From: Phenylobacterium sp. RIFCSPHIGHO2_01_FULL_69_31
GTDB lineage: Bacteria; Pseudomonadota; Alphaproteobacteria; Caulobacterales; Caulobacteraceae
Assembly (NCBI RefSeq): GCF_001824475.1
Contig: NZ_MHXN01000003.1
Coordinates: 294,834 to 358,833, forward strand
DNA: 64,000 bases
Direction of reading: 5' to 3'
How positions within the stretch are numbered: position 1 is the first letter of the stretch; every line of letters starts with the position of its first letter. Under the pieces are notes generated by a model, which was not told the DNA's origin, made no database searches, and worked only from the letters and a program-made list of their open reading frames with translations. This document shows, piece by piece, positions 1-8,754 of the stretch. The translations under genes and the position numbers were made by a program.

Positions 1-2
1 GG

Positions 3-278
3 ACCCGCGCGGCGCTGCGGGCGAAGCTGGGGTGCCGAACCGCGGACCTTCTCGCCCTGACCAAGTCCGAGCGGGCCGCCTGCGACGAGGCGCTGGCCAA
101 GGGCGCCGAGACCGCGCCGACCTACGCGGTCGTCAGTCCCAAGCTCAAGAAGGTGTTCGACAAGACCTTCGCGTGCCCGAAAGGCGATGTCTGGTGCGAG
201 TACCGCATCGGCAAGGCGCCCTACCCCGGCCTGCTCGCGCCGCGGAAGCCGCGGGACCCGTCCTGGGACCAGGACTGA
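3..278 (+). CDS. C-terminal fragment of a hypothetical protein (5' end outside window)
   Basis: Frame 3 is open from the window edge to TGA at 276-278 (…AKLGCRTADLLALTKSERAACDEAL…PSWDQD*); more protein-like composition than the listed 32-313 ORF in another frame. Confidence 0.55.
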   Translation, partial: TRAALRAKLGCRTADLLALTKSERAACDEALAKGAETAPTYAVVSPKLKKVFDKTFACPKGDVWCEYRIGKAPYPGLLAPRKPRDPSWDQD

Positions 279-299
279 ACCCGACGTCCCGCACTCGGT

Positions 300-2684
300 C
301 TAGGCCACGGTAAACGAGGCAGACTTCAGGTCGCGGCTGTTGCCGCCCGCCATCACCGTGAACTTGCCCGGCTCCACGACCCGCTTCATGTCGATGTTCC
401 AGATGGAAAGGTCGGCCGGCGTGAGCTCGAAGGCCAGGGTGCGCGTCTCGCCGGCGGCCAGGGTCACGCGCCTGAACTTCTTCAGCTCCTTCACCGGCCG
501 GGTCACCGACGCGGCCTCGTCGCGGAGATAGAGCTGCACCACCTCGTCACCGGCCCGCGAGCCGGTGTTCTTCACATCCACCTCGACCCTAACGCTCTCG
601 CCGGCGCCGATGCTGGCGCGCGACGGCCGGGGCGCCCCAATCTCGAAGGTCGTGTAGGAGAGGCCGAAGCCAAAGGGATAGAGCGGGGCGGCGTCGGCGA
701 AGAGGTAGCCGCGGCGGGCGCTGGGCTTGGCGTTGTAGAGCACTGGCAGCTGCCCCGCGTTGCGGGCGACGGTCACCGGCAGCTTGCCGCCCGGATTGAC
801 CCGGCCGAACAGCACGTCCGCCACCGCGTGCCCGGTCTCCTGCCCCAGATACCAGCCCTCGATCAGGGCGTCGGCCTTCTCGGCCAGCAGGTTCACCGAC
901 AGGGGCCGCCCGTTGAGCAGCAGCACGATGGTGGGCTTGCCCAGGGCGAAGATGGCCTTGGCCAGGTCGTTCTGCTGGCCGATCAGATCCAGGCTGTCGC
1001 GGTCGCCCAGATGGTTGTCCGCCCAGGCCTCGCGGCTGGTCTGTTCGTTGTCGCCCAGCACCATCAGGACGACGTCGGCCCTCTTGGCGACCTCCACGGC
1101 CTCGGCGATCAGCCGCGCGTTCACCGCGGGATCGACCAGCTTGACCTCGTCGGCGGCCCAGACCCGGCTCTCGGTGATGCGGACCGCCTCGGCGTAGTCG
1201 ACCTGGAACCGGCCCTTGGCCTCCGCCTGCAGGCCCTCCAGCACGCTCACCACCTTGCGGGGGATATCGCTGTAGCCGCCGATGGGCGTATCGCGGGCAT
1301 GCGTGCCCAGCACCGCCAGGCGGCCCACCTTGCCGGCGTCGAGTGGCAGCAGGCCCTTGTCGTTCTTGAGCAGCACCATCGCCTTGGCGGCGGCCTGCCG
1401 GGCCAGGGCGATGGCGTCGGGCGTGGCGGTCAGCCGGTCGGCGTTCTTCAGGTCGCCGTAGGGGTTCTCGAAGAAGCCGCCCTCGAACTTCAGCGTCAGG
1501 ACGCGGCGCACGGCGGCGTCGATCTCGGCCTGGCTGATCCGGCCCGCGCGCACCAACTCCGGCAGGCGGTTGAAGGCCTCGCCATCGGGCAGTTCGACGT
1601 CGACGCCCGCCTTGATCGCCGCCACCGCCGCATCGTCCGGCGTCTCGTACATCTTATGGCGGGTGACCATCTCGCGGATCGCGAAATAGTCGCTGAGGGT
1701 TGCGCCCTGGAACCCCCACTCCTCGCGCAGCACCTCGTGCAGCAGCCAACGATTGGCGTGCGAAGGCACGCCGTCGATCTCGTTGTAGGAGGGCATCACC
1801 GCACGGACGTTGGCCTCCTTCACCGCCCGCTCGAAGGGCGGGAAGAAGTTCTCGCGCAGGGTCCGTTCCGAGATCTGGGCCGGCCCGATGTTGGTCCCGC
1901 TCTCCGGCTGGCCGTGCCCGGTCATGTGCTTCAGCGTGACGAACACCTTGTCCTTGGCCAGCGGCAGGGTGCGCCCCTGGAAGCCGCGGATGGCGGCCAG
2001 GCCGATCTCCGCGCAGAGGTGGGGATCCTCGCCATAGGTCTCCTCGATCCGGCCCCAGCGCGGATCGCGCGCCACGTCCACCACCGGCGCGAGCGCGATG
2101 TTGGAGCCGCGCAGCCGCATCTCGCGGGCGGTGACCGCGAAGACCTTCTCGACCGTCTCCGGGTCCCAGGTGGAGGCCAGGGCGATCGCCTGCGGGAAGC
2201 TGGTGGACTCGCGGGCCACATAGCCGTGCAGCGCCTCGTCGTGCATCAGCAGCGGGATGCCCAGGCGGGTCTTCTCCATCGCCCATTTCTGCGCCGCGTT
2301 GATGTAGCGGGCGGTCTCGGCGGGTGTGCGGTTGATGGTGCCCGGCTCAGCGCCCGCGAAGGCCCCGGCCTTGGCGCCGCGACGGTCGGAGGGCCGGGAG
2401 ATCTGGCCCAGGCCATGGGGAAACGCCTTCGACGCCGCCTCGGCCGAGAACTCCGCCTCGGAGGTCTGGATCTGCTCCTTGTTCAGCCAGATGCCGACCA
2501 TCTGGGCTACCTTCTCTTCCAGCGTCATGCGGCCGAGGAGGTCGTCGACGCGGGCCGCGATTGGCGCGGTCGGGTCCTTGTAGAGCGGCGGGGCGGCGGC
2601 CGCGGCCCGGGCGGCGGGCGCCGCGAGCGCTCCGGCAAGGACGGCGAGGCTGGCGCCGAAGCGGCGGCGGGTCAGAGGGGTCAT
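300..2684 (-). CDS. Glycoside hydrolase family 3 beta-glucosidase/beta-xylosidase, Tat-exported
   Basis: MTPLTRRRFGASLA Tat-type signal; GH3 motifs (KHMTGHGQPESGTN, SDYFAI) and C-terminal Fn3-like domain; start moved to internal Met. Confidence 0.93.
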   Translation of the reverse strand: MTPLTRRRFGASLAVLAGALAAPAARAAAAAPPLYKDPTAPIAARVDDLLGRMTLEEKVAQMVGIWLNKEQIQTSEAEFSAEAASKAFPHGLGQISRPSDRRGAKAGAFAGAEPGTINRTPAETARYINAAQKWAMEKTRLGIPLLMHDEALHGYVARESTSFPQAIALASTWDPETVEKVFAVTAREMRLRGSNIALAPVVDVARDPRWGRIEETYGEDPHLCAEIGLAAIRGFQGRTLPLAKDKVFVTLKHMTGHGQPESGTNIGPAQISERTLRENFFPPFERAVKEANVRAVMPSYNEIDGVPSHANRWLLHEVLREEWGFQGATLSDYFAIREMVTRHKMYETPDDAAVAAIKAGVDVELPDGEAFNRLPELVRAGRISQAEIDAAVRRVLTLKFEGGFFENPYGDLKNADRLTATPDAIALARQAAAKAMVLLKNDKGLLPLDAGKVGRLAVLGTHARDTPIGGYSDIPRKVVSVLEGLQAEAKGRFQVDYAEAVRITESRVWAADEVKLVDPAVNARLIAEAVEVAKRADVVLMVLGDNEQTSREAWADNHLGDRDSLDLIGQQNDLAKAIFALGKPTIVLLLNGRPLSVNLLAEKADALIEGWYLGQETGHAVADVLFGRVNPGGKLPVTVARNAGQLPVLYNAKPSARRGYLFADAAPLYPFGFGLSYTTFEIGAPRPSRASIGAGESVRVEVDVKNTGSRAGDEVVQLYLRDEAASVTRPVKELKKFRRVTLAAGETRTLAFELTPADLSIWNIDMKRVVEPGKFTVMAGGNSRDLKSASFTVA

Positions 2685-2685
2685 G

Positions 2686-4374
2686 TCAGTCTCCGTCCGG
2701 CCTGGCCGGGCTATAGGCATAGAGTCCGAAGGTCACGCCGACGAAGCCGCCGGCCGTCTTGGTCGAGAGGATCGTGCCGTCCTGGTCGGCGGCCAGGGTG
2801 ATCCAGCGGCCGGGCGAGCGTGCATAGGCGAAGTCGTACTTTCCCCCCCGGGCGGTGATGCGCAGGTCGAGCGGCGCGCCGGCGGGGACCTGAGCTGTCG
2901 CGACGGTTGCGCCATGCTCGGGATCGCGCGGGCCGGCCCGGCGCTCCAGGGCCACGACGGCCGCGCCGCCCCTCCGCGTGACGGTGAGCGCATAGAAGAA
3001 GTCGCTGCTTTGCAGGGCCGCCAGGCCGGCGCGGTCGCCGTCATGCTCCGGCGTGAACCGCACGCGGGTGACGGCCTCGGCCTCCACGTGCTGCTGGCGG
3101 CGCCCGGCGTAGGCGGGCTGCCCCTTGCCGCCCAGTGGCTCGGCGCCGGCCAGGACCAGCGCGCCGCCCTCAAGGCGATGCCAGGACCCTCGCGGCGTGC
3201 GGATCGTCATCCACTCAGGCCCCAGGGCCTCGCCGTCGAACTCCTCCCGCGCAGGCGGCGTCCTCGCGGACGCCGGCGGAAGGTCCGGCCGCCGATGCAC
3301 CCGCGGGATCGCCTGGCCGGCCGGCAGGATCACGGGCCAACCGTCGTCCGTCCACTTGACCGGCAGCAGGAAGGTTTCGCGGCCGGTGTTGTAGAGGTCG
3401 CCGGCGTACGGCTGGGTCGCCAGGAAGCTGGCCCACCACTCGCCCTTGGCCGTCTCGACCAGCTGGGCATGGCCGGCGGAGGTGATCGGGTGCGGCCGGT
3501 CGAGGGGCAGGCCGCGCTGGGTCAGGATCGGGTTTCCGGACCACGGCTCGTAGGGTCCCAGCACGTTCCGACTGCGCAGGATCACCTGCGAGTGGCCCTC
3601 CGCCGTACCGCCCTCGGCGCAGCTCAGATAGTACCAGCCGCCCCGCTTGAAGATGTGCGGCCCCTCGATCCAGATCGGCTTGGTCGAGAGATCGACGCCG
3701 CCGTTCACCAGCACCTTGCGCGGGCCGATGGGCTTGCGGGCGGCGAGGTCGAATTCCTGGATCCAGATCGCCCGATGACCCTCGTATAGCGGCGTCCCCT
3801 CGGGCGGGCCGTTGTTGAGGATCCAGGTGCGGTCGCCGTCGAAGACGAACGACGGATCGATGCCCTCAATCTCCTTGATCCAGATCGGATCGGACCACGG
3901 ACCGGCGGGGTTCGTCGCCGTGATCAGGTAGTTGCCGCCGCAGTCGACGCAGGTGTTCAGGATGTAGAACGTCCCGTCCCGGTGGCTGATGGTCGGCGCG
4001 AACACGCCCCGCGACAGGCCCCGTCCCGTGAAGTCGAGCTGACCCGGCCGGTCGATGGCGTTGCCGATCTGGGTCCAGGTGACCAGGTCGCGGCTCCGGA
4101 ACACCGGCAGCCCCGGGAAATAGGCGAAGGTCGAGGTGACCAGGTAGAAGTCGTCACCGACCCGCGTGAGGCTGGGGTCGGGATGGAAGCCGCGCAGGAT
4201 CGGATTCCGGTATTCCCCGGGCTTCAGCGGCGTGGCGTCAGCGGGATCATGGCCGCGATATTCGAACCAGTCGAAGCGCGCCTCGGACGCGGCCCTCGCG
4301 GATTCGACCAGGGCGAGCGCCAGGGCCATGCCTGCGCCTAAGGTGAGGATCTGCCTCCGCGACACCGCCGCCAC
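2686..4374 (-). CDS. Glycoside hydrolase family 43 (beta-xylosidase/arabinofuranosidase-like)
   Basis: NPILRGFHPDPSLTRVGDDFYLVTSTFAYFPGLPVF motif; RRQILTLGAG signal. Confidence 0.93.
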   Translation of the reverse strand: MAAVSRRQILTLGAGMALALALVESARAASEARFDWFEYRGHDPADATPLKPGEYRNPILRGFHPDPSLTRVGDDFYLVTSTFAYFPGLPVFRSRDLVTWTQIGNAIDRPGQLDFTGRGLSRGVFAPTISHRDGTFYILNTCVDCGGNYLITATNPAGPWSDPIWIKEIEGIDPSFVFDGDRTWILNNGPPEGTPLYEGHRAIWIQEFDLAARKPIGPRKVLVNGGVDLSTKPIWIEGPHIFKRGGWYYLSCAEGGTAEGHSQVILRSRNVLGPYEPWSGNPILTQRGLPLDRPHPITSAGHAQLVETAKGEWWASFLATQPYAGDLYNTGRETFLLPVKWTDDGWPVILPAGQAIPRVHRRPDLPPASARTPPAREEFDGEALGPEWMTIRTPRGSWHRLEGGALVLAGAEPLGGKGQPAYAGRRQQHVEAEAVTRVRFTPEHDGDRAGLAALQSSDFFYALTVTRRGGAAVVALERRAGPRDPEHGATVATAQVPAGAPLDLRITARGGKYDFAYARSPGRWITLAADQDGTILSTKTAGGFVGVTFGLYAYSPARPDGD

Positions 4375-4460
4375 GCGCCCTCCTTACGTCTCCTCGGGCG
4401 GTCTTGCGCCGCCGTCTGTATGACGTTGTGCCGGACGTGGTCAGACCTTTCAAGCGGAAA

Positions 4461-4474
4461 TGTTAGCGCTCACA
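4461..4474. promoter_or_regulatory. Putative LacI-family (XylR-like) operator TGTTAGCGCTCACA
   Basis: Near-palindrome fitting TGNNANCGNTNNCA; upstream of the GH43-GH3 operon and overlapping the epimerase stop codon. Confidence 0.6.
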
Positions 4475-5324
4475 TGAGATCGATACGCATCCAGGCCGAC
4501 AGCATCTCGCCGGGGGACAGCACCCGCATGCCGTGCGCCGCGGGATCGATCATGTTCAGGGCGTTCGGCGCGTGGCTGACCGGCTCGACGCAGAAGAAGT
4601 CCTCCGCCGGCGGCGCGAAGACGTGCAGCCAACCCAACTCCGGCGAGGCGGTCACCTCAAGGCTCGGCCGGCCGGGACCCAGGTCGATCCGCGCAGGACC
4701 GGTCCAGCCTGTGTGGCAGTGGTCCACAAGACGATCGCTCCGCACCGGCGCCCCATCCGCCCACGGCGCGGCGGCCACCAGCTCCGTCGGCAGCAGGTCG
4801 GCGGATGACTGCCAAAGACCGGTCGTCCGGGCCGTCAGGCGCGCCGTCGCGCTGTGCGGAAAATAGGGATGGAACCCCACGCCGAACGGCCCGGGGGTGT
4901 CCACCGCATTCAGAACGCTCACCTCGAAGGTCGAACCATCGGGGGTCAGCCGGAACGTCTGGCGGGCCCGATAGCGCCACGGCCATTCGGTCGCCGCGGG
5001 TTCGAAGACCAGGGTGACGAAGTCCGCGCCCTTCGCCTCGACCTGCCAGACCGCACGCCAGCCGTCGCCGTGCAGCGGATGGGCCTGGCCGGCCATGTTC
5101 CGGCTGAGCGCGGCGGTCCGGCCCGCGAAGGTGAACCGCCCGTCCGCGATGCGGTTGGCGTAGGGGACCAGCGGAAAGCAGGCCGTCTCCAGCACGTCAG
5201 TGGTTCCGTCGGGCGTCGGGCGCAGCAGGTCCTCCCCCTCATGGGTGAGCGACAGGATCGCGCCGCCGAGGTCTGGATCGAAGGCCAGCCGCAGGTCGCC
5301 CGCCTGGAGCGTGTCTCGCGCCAT
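4470..5324 (-). CDS. Aldose 1-epimerase family protein
   Basis: MARDTLQAGDLRLAFDPDLGGAILSL; NRIADGRFTFAGR; GFHPYFP motif. Confidence 0.88.
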   Translation of the reverse strand: MARDTLQAGDLRLAFDPDLGGAILSLTHEGEDLLRPTPDGTTDVLETACFPLVPYANRIADGRFTFAGRTAALSRNMAGQAHPLHGDGWRAVWQVEAKGADFVTLVFEPAATEWPWRYRARQTFRLTPDGSTFEVSVLNAVDTPGPFGVGFHPYFPHSATARLTARTTGLWQSSADLLPTELVAAAPWADGAPVRSDRLVDHCHTGWTGPARIDLGPGRPSLEVTASPELGWLHVFAPPAEDFFCVEPVSHAPNALNMIDPAAHGMRVLSPGEMLSAWMRIDLM

Positions 5325-5336
5325 GCCCTGCCCCGC

Positions 5337-6335
5337 CTAGGCCGGCCGCAGGAACGGCAGGGCATTGGCCTCCCGCAGGATCGCCTTCAGCGCATCGTTC
5401 CCCTCAAGCGGCGCGTAGCGGGCCCGGAGCGCGGCGAGCGACTTGGCGTGGTATTTCTGCGGCGGCTGGGTGTAGGGCGCGCCGGCCAACTCGATGGTGA
5501 ACTCCGGGTCGCCCTCCATCAGGGCGGCGGCGTTGGCCGTGGACCAGGGCAGGAAGTAGCGGCCCACATAGGCAAGCAGCGGCGCCATCGTCGGCTTCAG
5601 GCTCTCCCAGTCCTCGAACGGCCCGTCGACGCGCGGCTCCAGCATGCGATGGCACCAGTCCAGCACCGCCGGCCCCCGGGCCCGGATCATGCCGCCGCAG
5701 GTGGGGTCGACCGAACACTCGTAGAGCTGCGCCGACAGCCCGAAATCCCCGAAGGATGGCCGCGCCCCGAACAGGTACTTCCGCGTGGCCAGGTGCGGTT
5801 CCAGGAGGTCCAGAAGCTCCAGGTAGTAGGCGGTGATCAGGGGCGCGTTCGCCTCGCTGGAGCCGACGAAGTGGCCCCGCCCGGTCATCCGCTCGCGGAT
5901 CATCTTCGTCCGCGCGGCCACCTGCTCGTCCGTGCCGTGCGGCAGGCTCAGACGCCCCAGGGTCTGGGCGGAGGCTGCCTGGTCCACATCTGCGTACCAG
6001 CGGTGATGGAACATCAGCTTGTTGCCCCACTCGTCGCCGAACTCCTCGAGAAGGGCGGAGAGGAAGGCGAGCGCCGGATCGTCCGGATGCATCGACGGCT
6101 CGGGGAACCGCGCCTCGACGGCCTCGAGGATCGGGGTCGAGTCCTGCAGCCCCTCGTCGTCCGGCGTCGCCACCGTGGGCACGATCGGCAGCTTGGCGTA
6201 ACGCCTGTAGGCCTCGTCGGAGTCCGCGTTGCGCGGGACCCATTCGTGCGGAACGCCCTTGAACCGGAAGTACGATCGCACCTTCACGGAATAGGGCGAC
6301 ATCTCCGAGCCGAAGATGCGGTAGGGCGCCGTCAT
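5337..6335 (-). CDS. Glutathione S-transferase family protein
   Basis: N-terminal thioredoxin-like YRIFGSEMSPYSVKVRSYFRFKGVPHEW and helical C-terminal domain. Confidence 0.82.
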   Translation of the reverse strand: MTAPYRIFGSEMSPYSVKVRSYFRFKGVPHEWVPRNADSDEAYRRYAKLPIVPTVATPDDEGLQDSTPILEAVEARFPEPSMHPDDPALAFLSALLEEFGDEWGNKLMFHHRWYADVDQAASAQTLGRLSLPHGTDEQVAARTKMIRERMTGRGHFVGSSEANAPLITAYYLELLDLLEPHLATRKYLFGARPSFGDFGLSAQLYECSVDPTCGGMIRARGPAVLDWCHRMLEPRVDGPFEDWESLKPTMAPLLAYVGRYFLPWSTANAAALMEGDPEFTIELAGAPYTQPPQKYHAKSLAALRARYAPLEGNDALKAILREANALPFLRPA

Positions 6336-6350
6336 GAACTTCCTCCCGAG

Positions 6351-6370
6351 ACCAGAACAGACATTCTGGT
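6351..6370. promoter_or_regulatory. Perfect inverted repeat ACCAGAA-N6-TTCTGGT, candidate TetR operator
   Basis: 7-bp perfect arms in the GST promoter, just downstream of the tetR gene. Confidence 0.5.
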
Positions 6371-6407
6371 TCTTTACCGCCGCCGCCCGGTCACCCGGCC
6401 CGGCGCC

Positions 6408-7136
6408 TCAATCCTTCCGGCCGCCGGCCGCGTCGTCGATGCCGAGGTAGCGCATCAGCATGAGGCTGAGCTCGTCGTGCAGCTCGGGATCGTCGGCGGC
6501 CCAGGGGCCGGGGCCGTGCAGCATGGCCGAGATGATCTGGCCGTGCATCATTCGGATGGCGAGCTGCGCCCGCCGCCGCGTTCGCTCGTCGACGGCGACC
6601 CCGCGCGCCGTCAGCAGCTGCACCACGAACTCGGCCTCGATCGCCTCGATCCGTCGCATGGGCGGCCAGACGTTCTGGCCGCGGAGGCTGAGTTCGAAGA
6701 GAGCCCGATAGTAGCCCTCGATCCCCCGCATGGTGCGGGCCGTGTTGCCCGCCAGCCGCCGTAGCAGCTCCGCGAGCGTCTCCTGCTTGCGGGCCGGGTC
6801 CTCGAAGAACCTGGCGATGTTGGCCTCGGCGCGGGTCGCCATGTCCGCCTGGAGCGCCAGGAAGAAGGCCTCCTTGTCCTCGAACCGCCGATAGAAGCTG
6901 CCCACCGAGCAGCCGGCGCGCTTGGCGATGTCGGTGATGTGCGTCTGCCAGAAGCCCGCCGCGGCGAACGCGCGCTCGCCCGCCCTCAGCAGCCGGTCCC
7001 GCTGTTCGCGGCTCCGGTTCTGATAGGCCGGTCGCGTCCAGGTCGGATCGGACCCGCCGTCGTCCGGCTTCGGTTTCGGCATCTGGACCTTCCGCTGCTC
7101 ACCCCGCGGTTTAGCCGCCCCTCGCGGCCTTTCCAA
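6408..7136 (-). CDS. TetR/AcrR family transcriptional regulator
   Basis: HTH RLLRAGERAFAAAGFWQTHITDIAKRAGCSVGSFYRRFEDKEAFF; true start may be Met at 7082. Confidence 0.9.
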   Translation of the reverse strand: MERPRGAAKPRGEQRKVQMPKPKPDDGGSDPTWTRPAYQNRSREQRDRLLRAGERAFAAAGFWQTHITDIAKRAGCSVGSFYRRFEDKEAFFLALQADMATRAEANIARFFEDPARKQETLAELLRRLAGNTARTMRGIEGYYRALFELSLRGQNVWPPMRRIEAIEAEFVVQLLTARGVAVDERTRRRAQLAIRMMHGQIISAMLHGPGPWAADDPELHDELSLMLMRYLGIDDAAGGRKD

Positions 7137-7173
7137 TCCGCGCCGGATCAGCGCCGGGGCGAGCGGCGGACCG

Positions 7174-8358
7174 TCAGGGGACGGGCGGCGGGGCGAGCAG
7201 GTCCTGAAGGTACTTGTCGGCGAAATCGGTCCGGATCTGGATCCACAGCGGCCTGTGGTCCGACATCTGCCAGGTGCGCCATTTCCGGAACAGCTTCTCG
7301 CGCGTGTCGGCGTGGAAGCGAGGGTCCGACTCGGGATCGGACGCCGGCATGAACGCGTCGTAGATCGGCAGGTCCTCCTCGCGGAAGACGTCGGCGAACA
7401 TGTCGACCATCCCGCCCCCGACGCATTCGAACCGCGGATCCTTCACCCGTGTGGCGATCTGGTCGTAGAAGTGGTCGCCCGTCTTGCGGACCTTGGCCCC
7501 GTCGATCTGCTTGGGGACCTGGAAGCCGTTGCTGACCAGGGCCTCCATGGTCTTGTGCTTGGGGCTGACGACGTTGAAGTCGCCCAGCACGATGTAGTTC
7601 TCGACCGCGCCGCTCACGTCGCGCTCGGCGTCGTTGTCGTCGTCCTGCCGCTTGGCGAAGAACTCCACCAGCCGCTCGATCTCGGCGATGCGCTGCTTCA
7701 GCTTCGCCCCGCTGTCGGCGCCGTAGTAGATGTGGACCGTGCAGAGGCTGAAGCGGAACCAGCCGGACTGGAAGGCCACCAGGAACGGCGTCCGGGCAAA
7801 CTGCTGCTTCACTTCCTCGTACTGGTCCTTGACCTTGGCCGCAGCCGCTGCGGTGGGCTCGGCCGCAGGCGCAGCGCCCTTCGGGGTCTTCACCTTCTTC
7901 TGCGCCACGACCAGCTGGCCTTCGGGCAGGACCACTTCGCCCGCGATCTTCCGAAACCAGACCTTCTCGGTGTTGAAGACGAACGCCATCCGCTCGTCGT
8001 TGCCGCCGTGGCCCTCCGTGGCGTCGGTGGCGATGTAGTCCCACTCCCGACCGAGGATCCGCATCAGCTTCTCCAGGCCCGTGAGGTCGCGGTTCACCTC
8101 CTGGAGCGCCACGAGGTCGAAGCACGAGATGATTTCCGCCAGGTAGTAGTAGCTCTCCGGCAGCCGCGGGCCGTAGCCGAACTTGTTGGACTCGAAATCC
8201 CTGATGTTCCAGGTCGCCAGCAGCAGCGTGTCGTCGCTCTTGCGCTTGCGTAGGTCCTGCAGCGACGCCCGCATCTTCAGCAGGCGCTCGGCGCACCGTC
8301 GCCCGCCCGTGGGCTCACGCGCCAGAAGGCGCCGCAGGTCGACATAGTTGTTGCTCAT
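7174..8358 (-). CDS. Endonuclease/exonuclease/phosphatase (EEP) family protein
   Basis: LATWNIRDF, ALQEVNRD, NYIVLGDFNV, SDHRPLWI motifs; start moved to MSNNYVDL. Confidence 0.87.
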   Translation of the reverse strand: MSNNYVDLRRLLAREPTGGRRCAERLLKMRASLQDLRKRKSDDTLLLATWNIRDFESNKFGYGPRLPESYYYLAEIISCFDLVALQEVNRDLTGLEKLMRILGREWDYIATDATEGHGGNDERMAFVFNTEKVWFRKIAGEVVLPEGQLVVAQKKVKTPKGAAPAAEPTAAAAAKVKDQYEEVKQQFARTPFLVAFQSGWFRFSLCTVHIYYGADSGAKLKQRIAEIERLVEFFAKRQDDDNDAERDVSGAVENYIVLGDFNVVSPKHKTMEALVSNGFQVPKQIDGAKVRKTGDHFYDQIATRVKDPRFECVGGGMVDMFADVFREEDLPIYDAFMPASDPESDPRFHADTREKLFRKWRTWQMSDHRPLWIQIRTDFADKYLQDLLAPPPVP

Positions 8359-8754
8359 AGCGACCCCCATCTTCGTCCGGGAAGTAGCTCCCAAGAACAC
8401 AACCATGGCAAGAAAATCCGCTGCGGCTCGCGACGAATGTCCCACGTCGCGCCAAGCCTTCAGTTTTCAGCAGCAGCGCCAAATCGTCATTTGTGTATAA
8501 AAGCCCATCAACTGAGTCATCGCGAATCCCAAAGCCTCGCTTCCGGCCACTTTGCTCTAAAGGAGACGCGCTTAGCCTGTATTTGATGCAATATCGGAAA
8601 CCCGCCTCAATCCACCTCGCCATCTCGTCTTTCCACGTTGCGGTATGCGCAGGCCGCATCTCACGTGCCCCCAAGAACAGCCGGTGGAGAGACTCCGGAC
8701 TGTCCAGGGGGAAGCGCCGCGAGGGTCAGGATCTTGGCCGAAGGAGCGGGGCGA

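Noticed and set aside
32-313. 93-aa plus-strand ORF at the window edge
   Set aside because: Arg-rich alternative frame; frame 3 (3-278) reads as a more normal protein terminus.
8315-8674. 119-aa minus-strand ORF in the promoter region between the EEP gene and the first TBDR
   Set aside because: Overlaps the EEP gene start in another frame, lies in an AT-richer regulatory stretch, and has no recognisable domain; I could not support it as coding.
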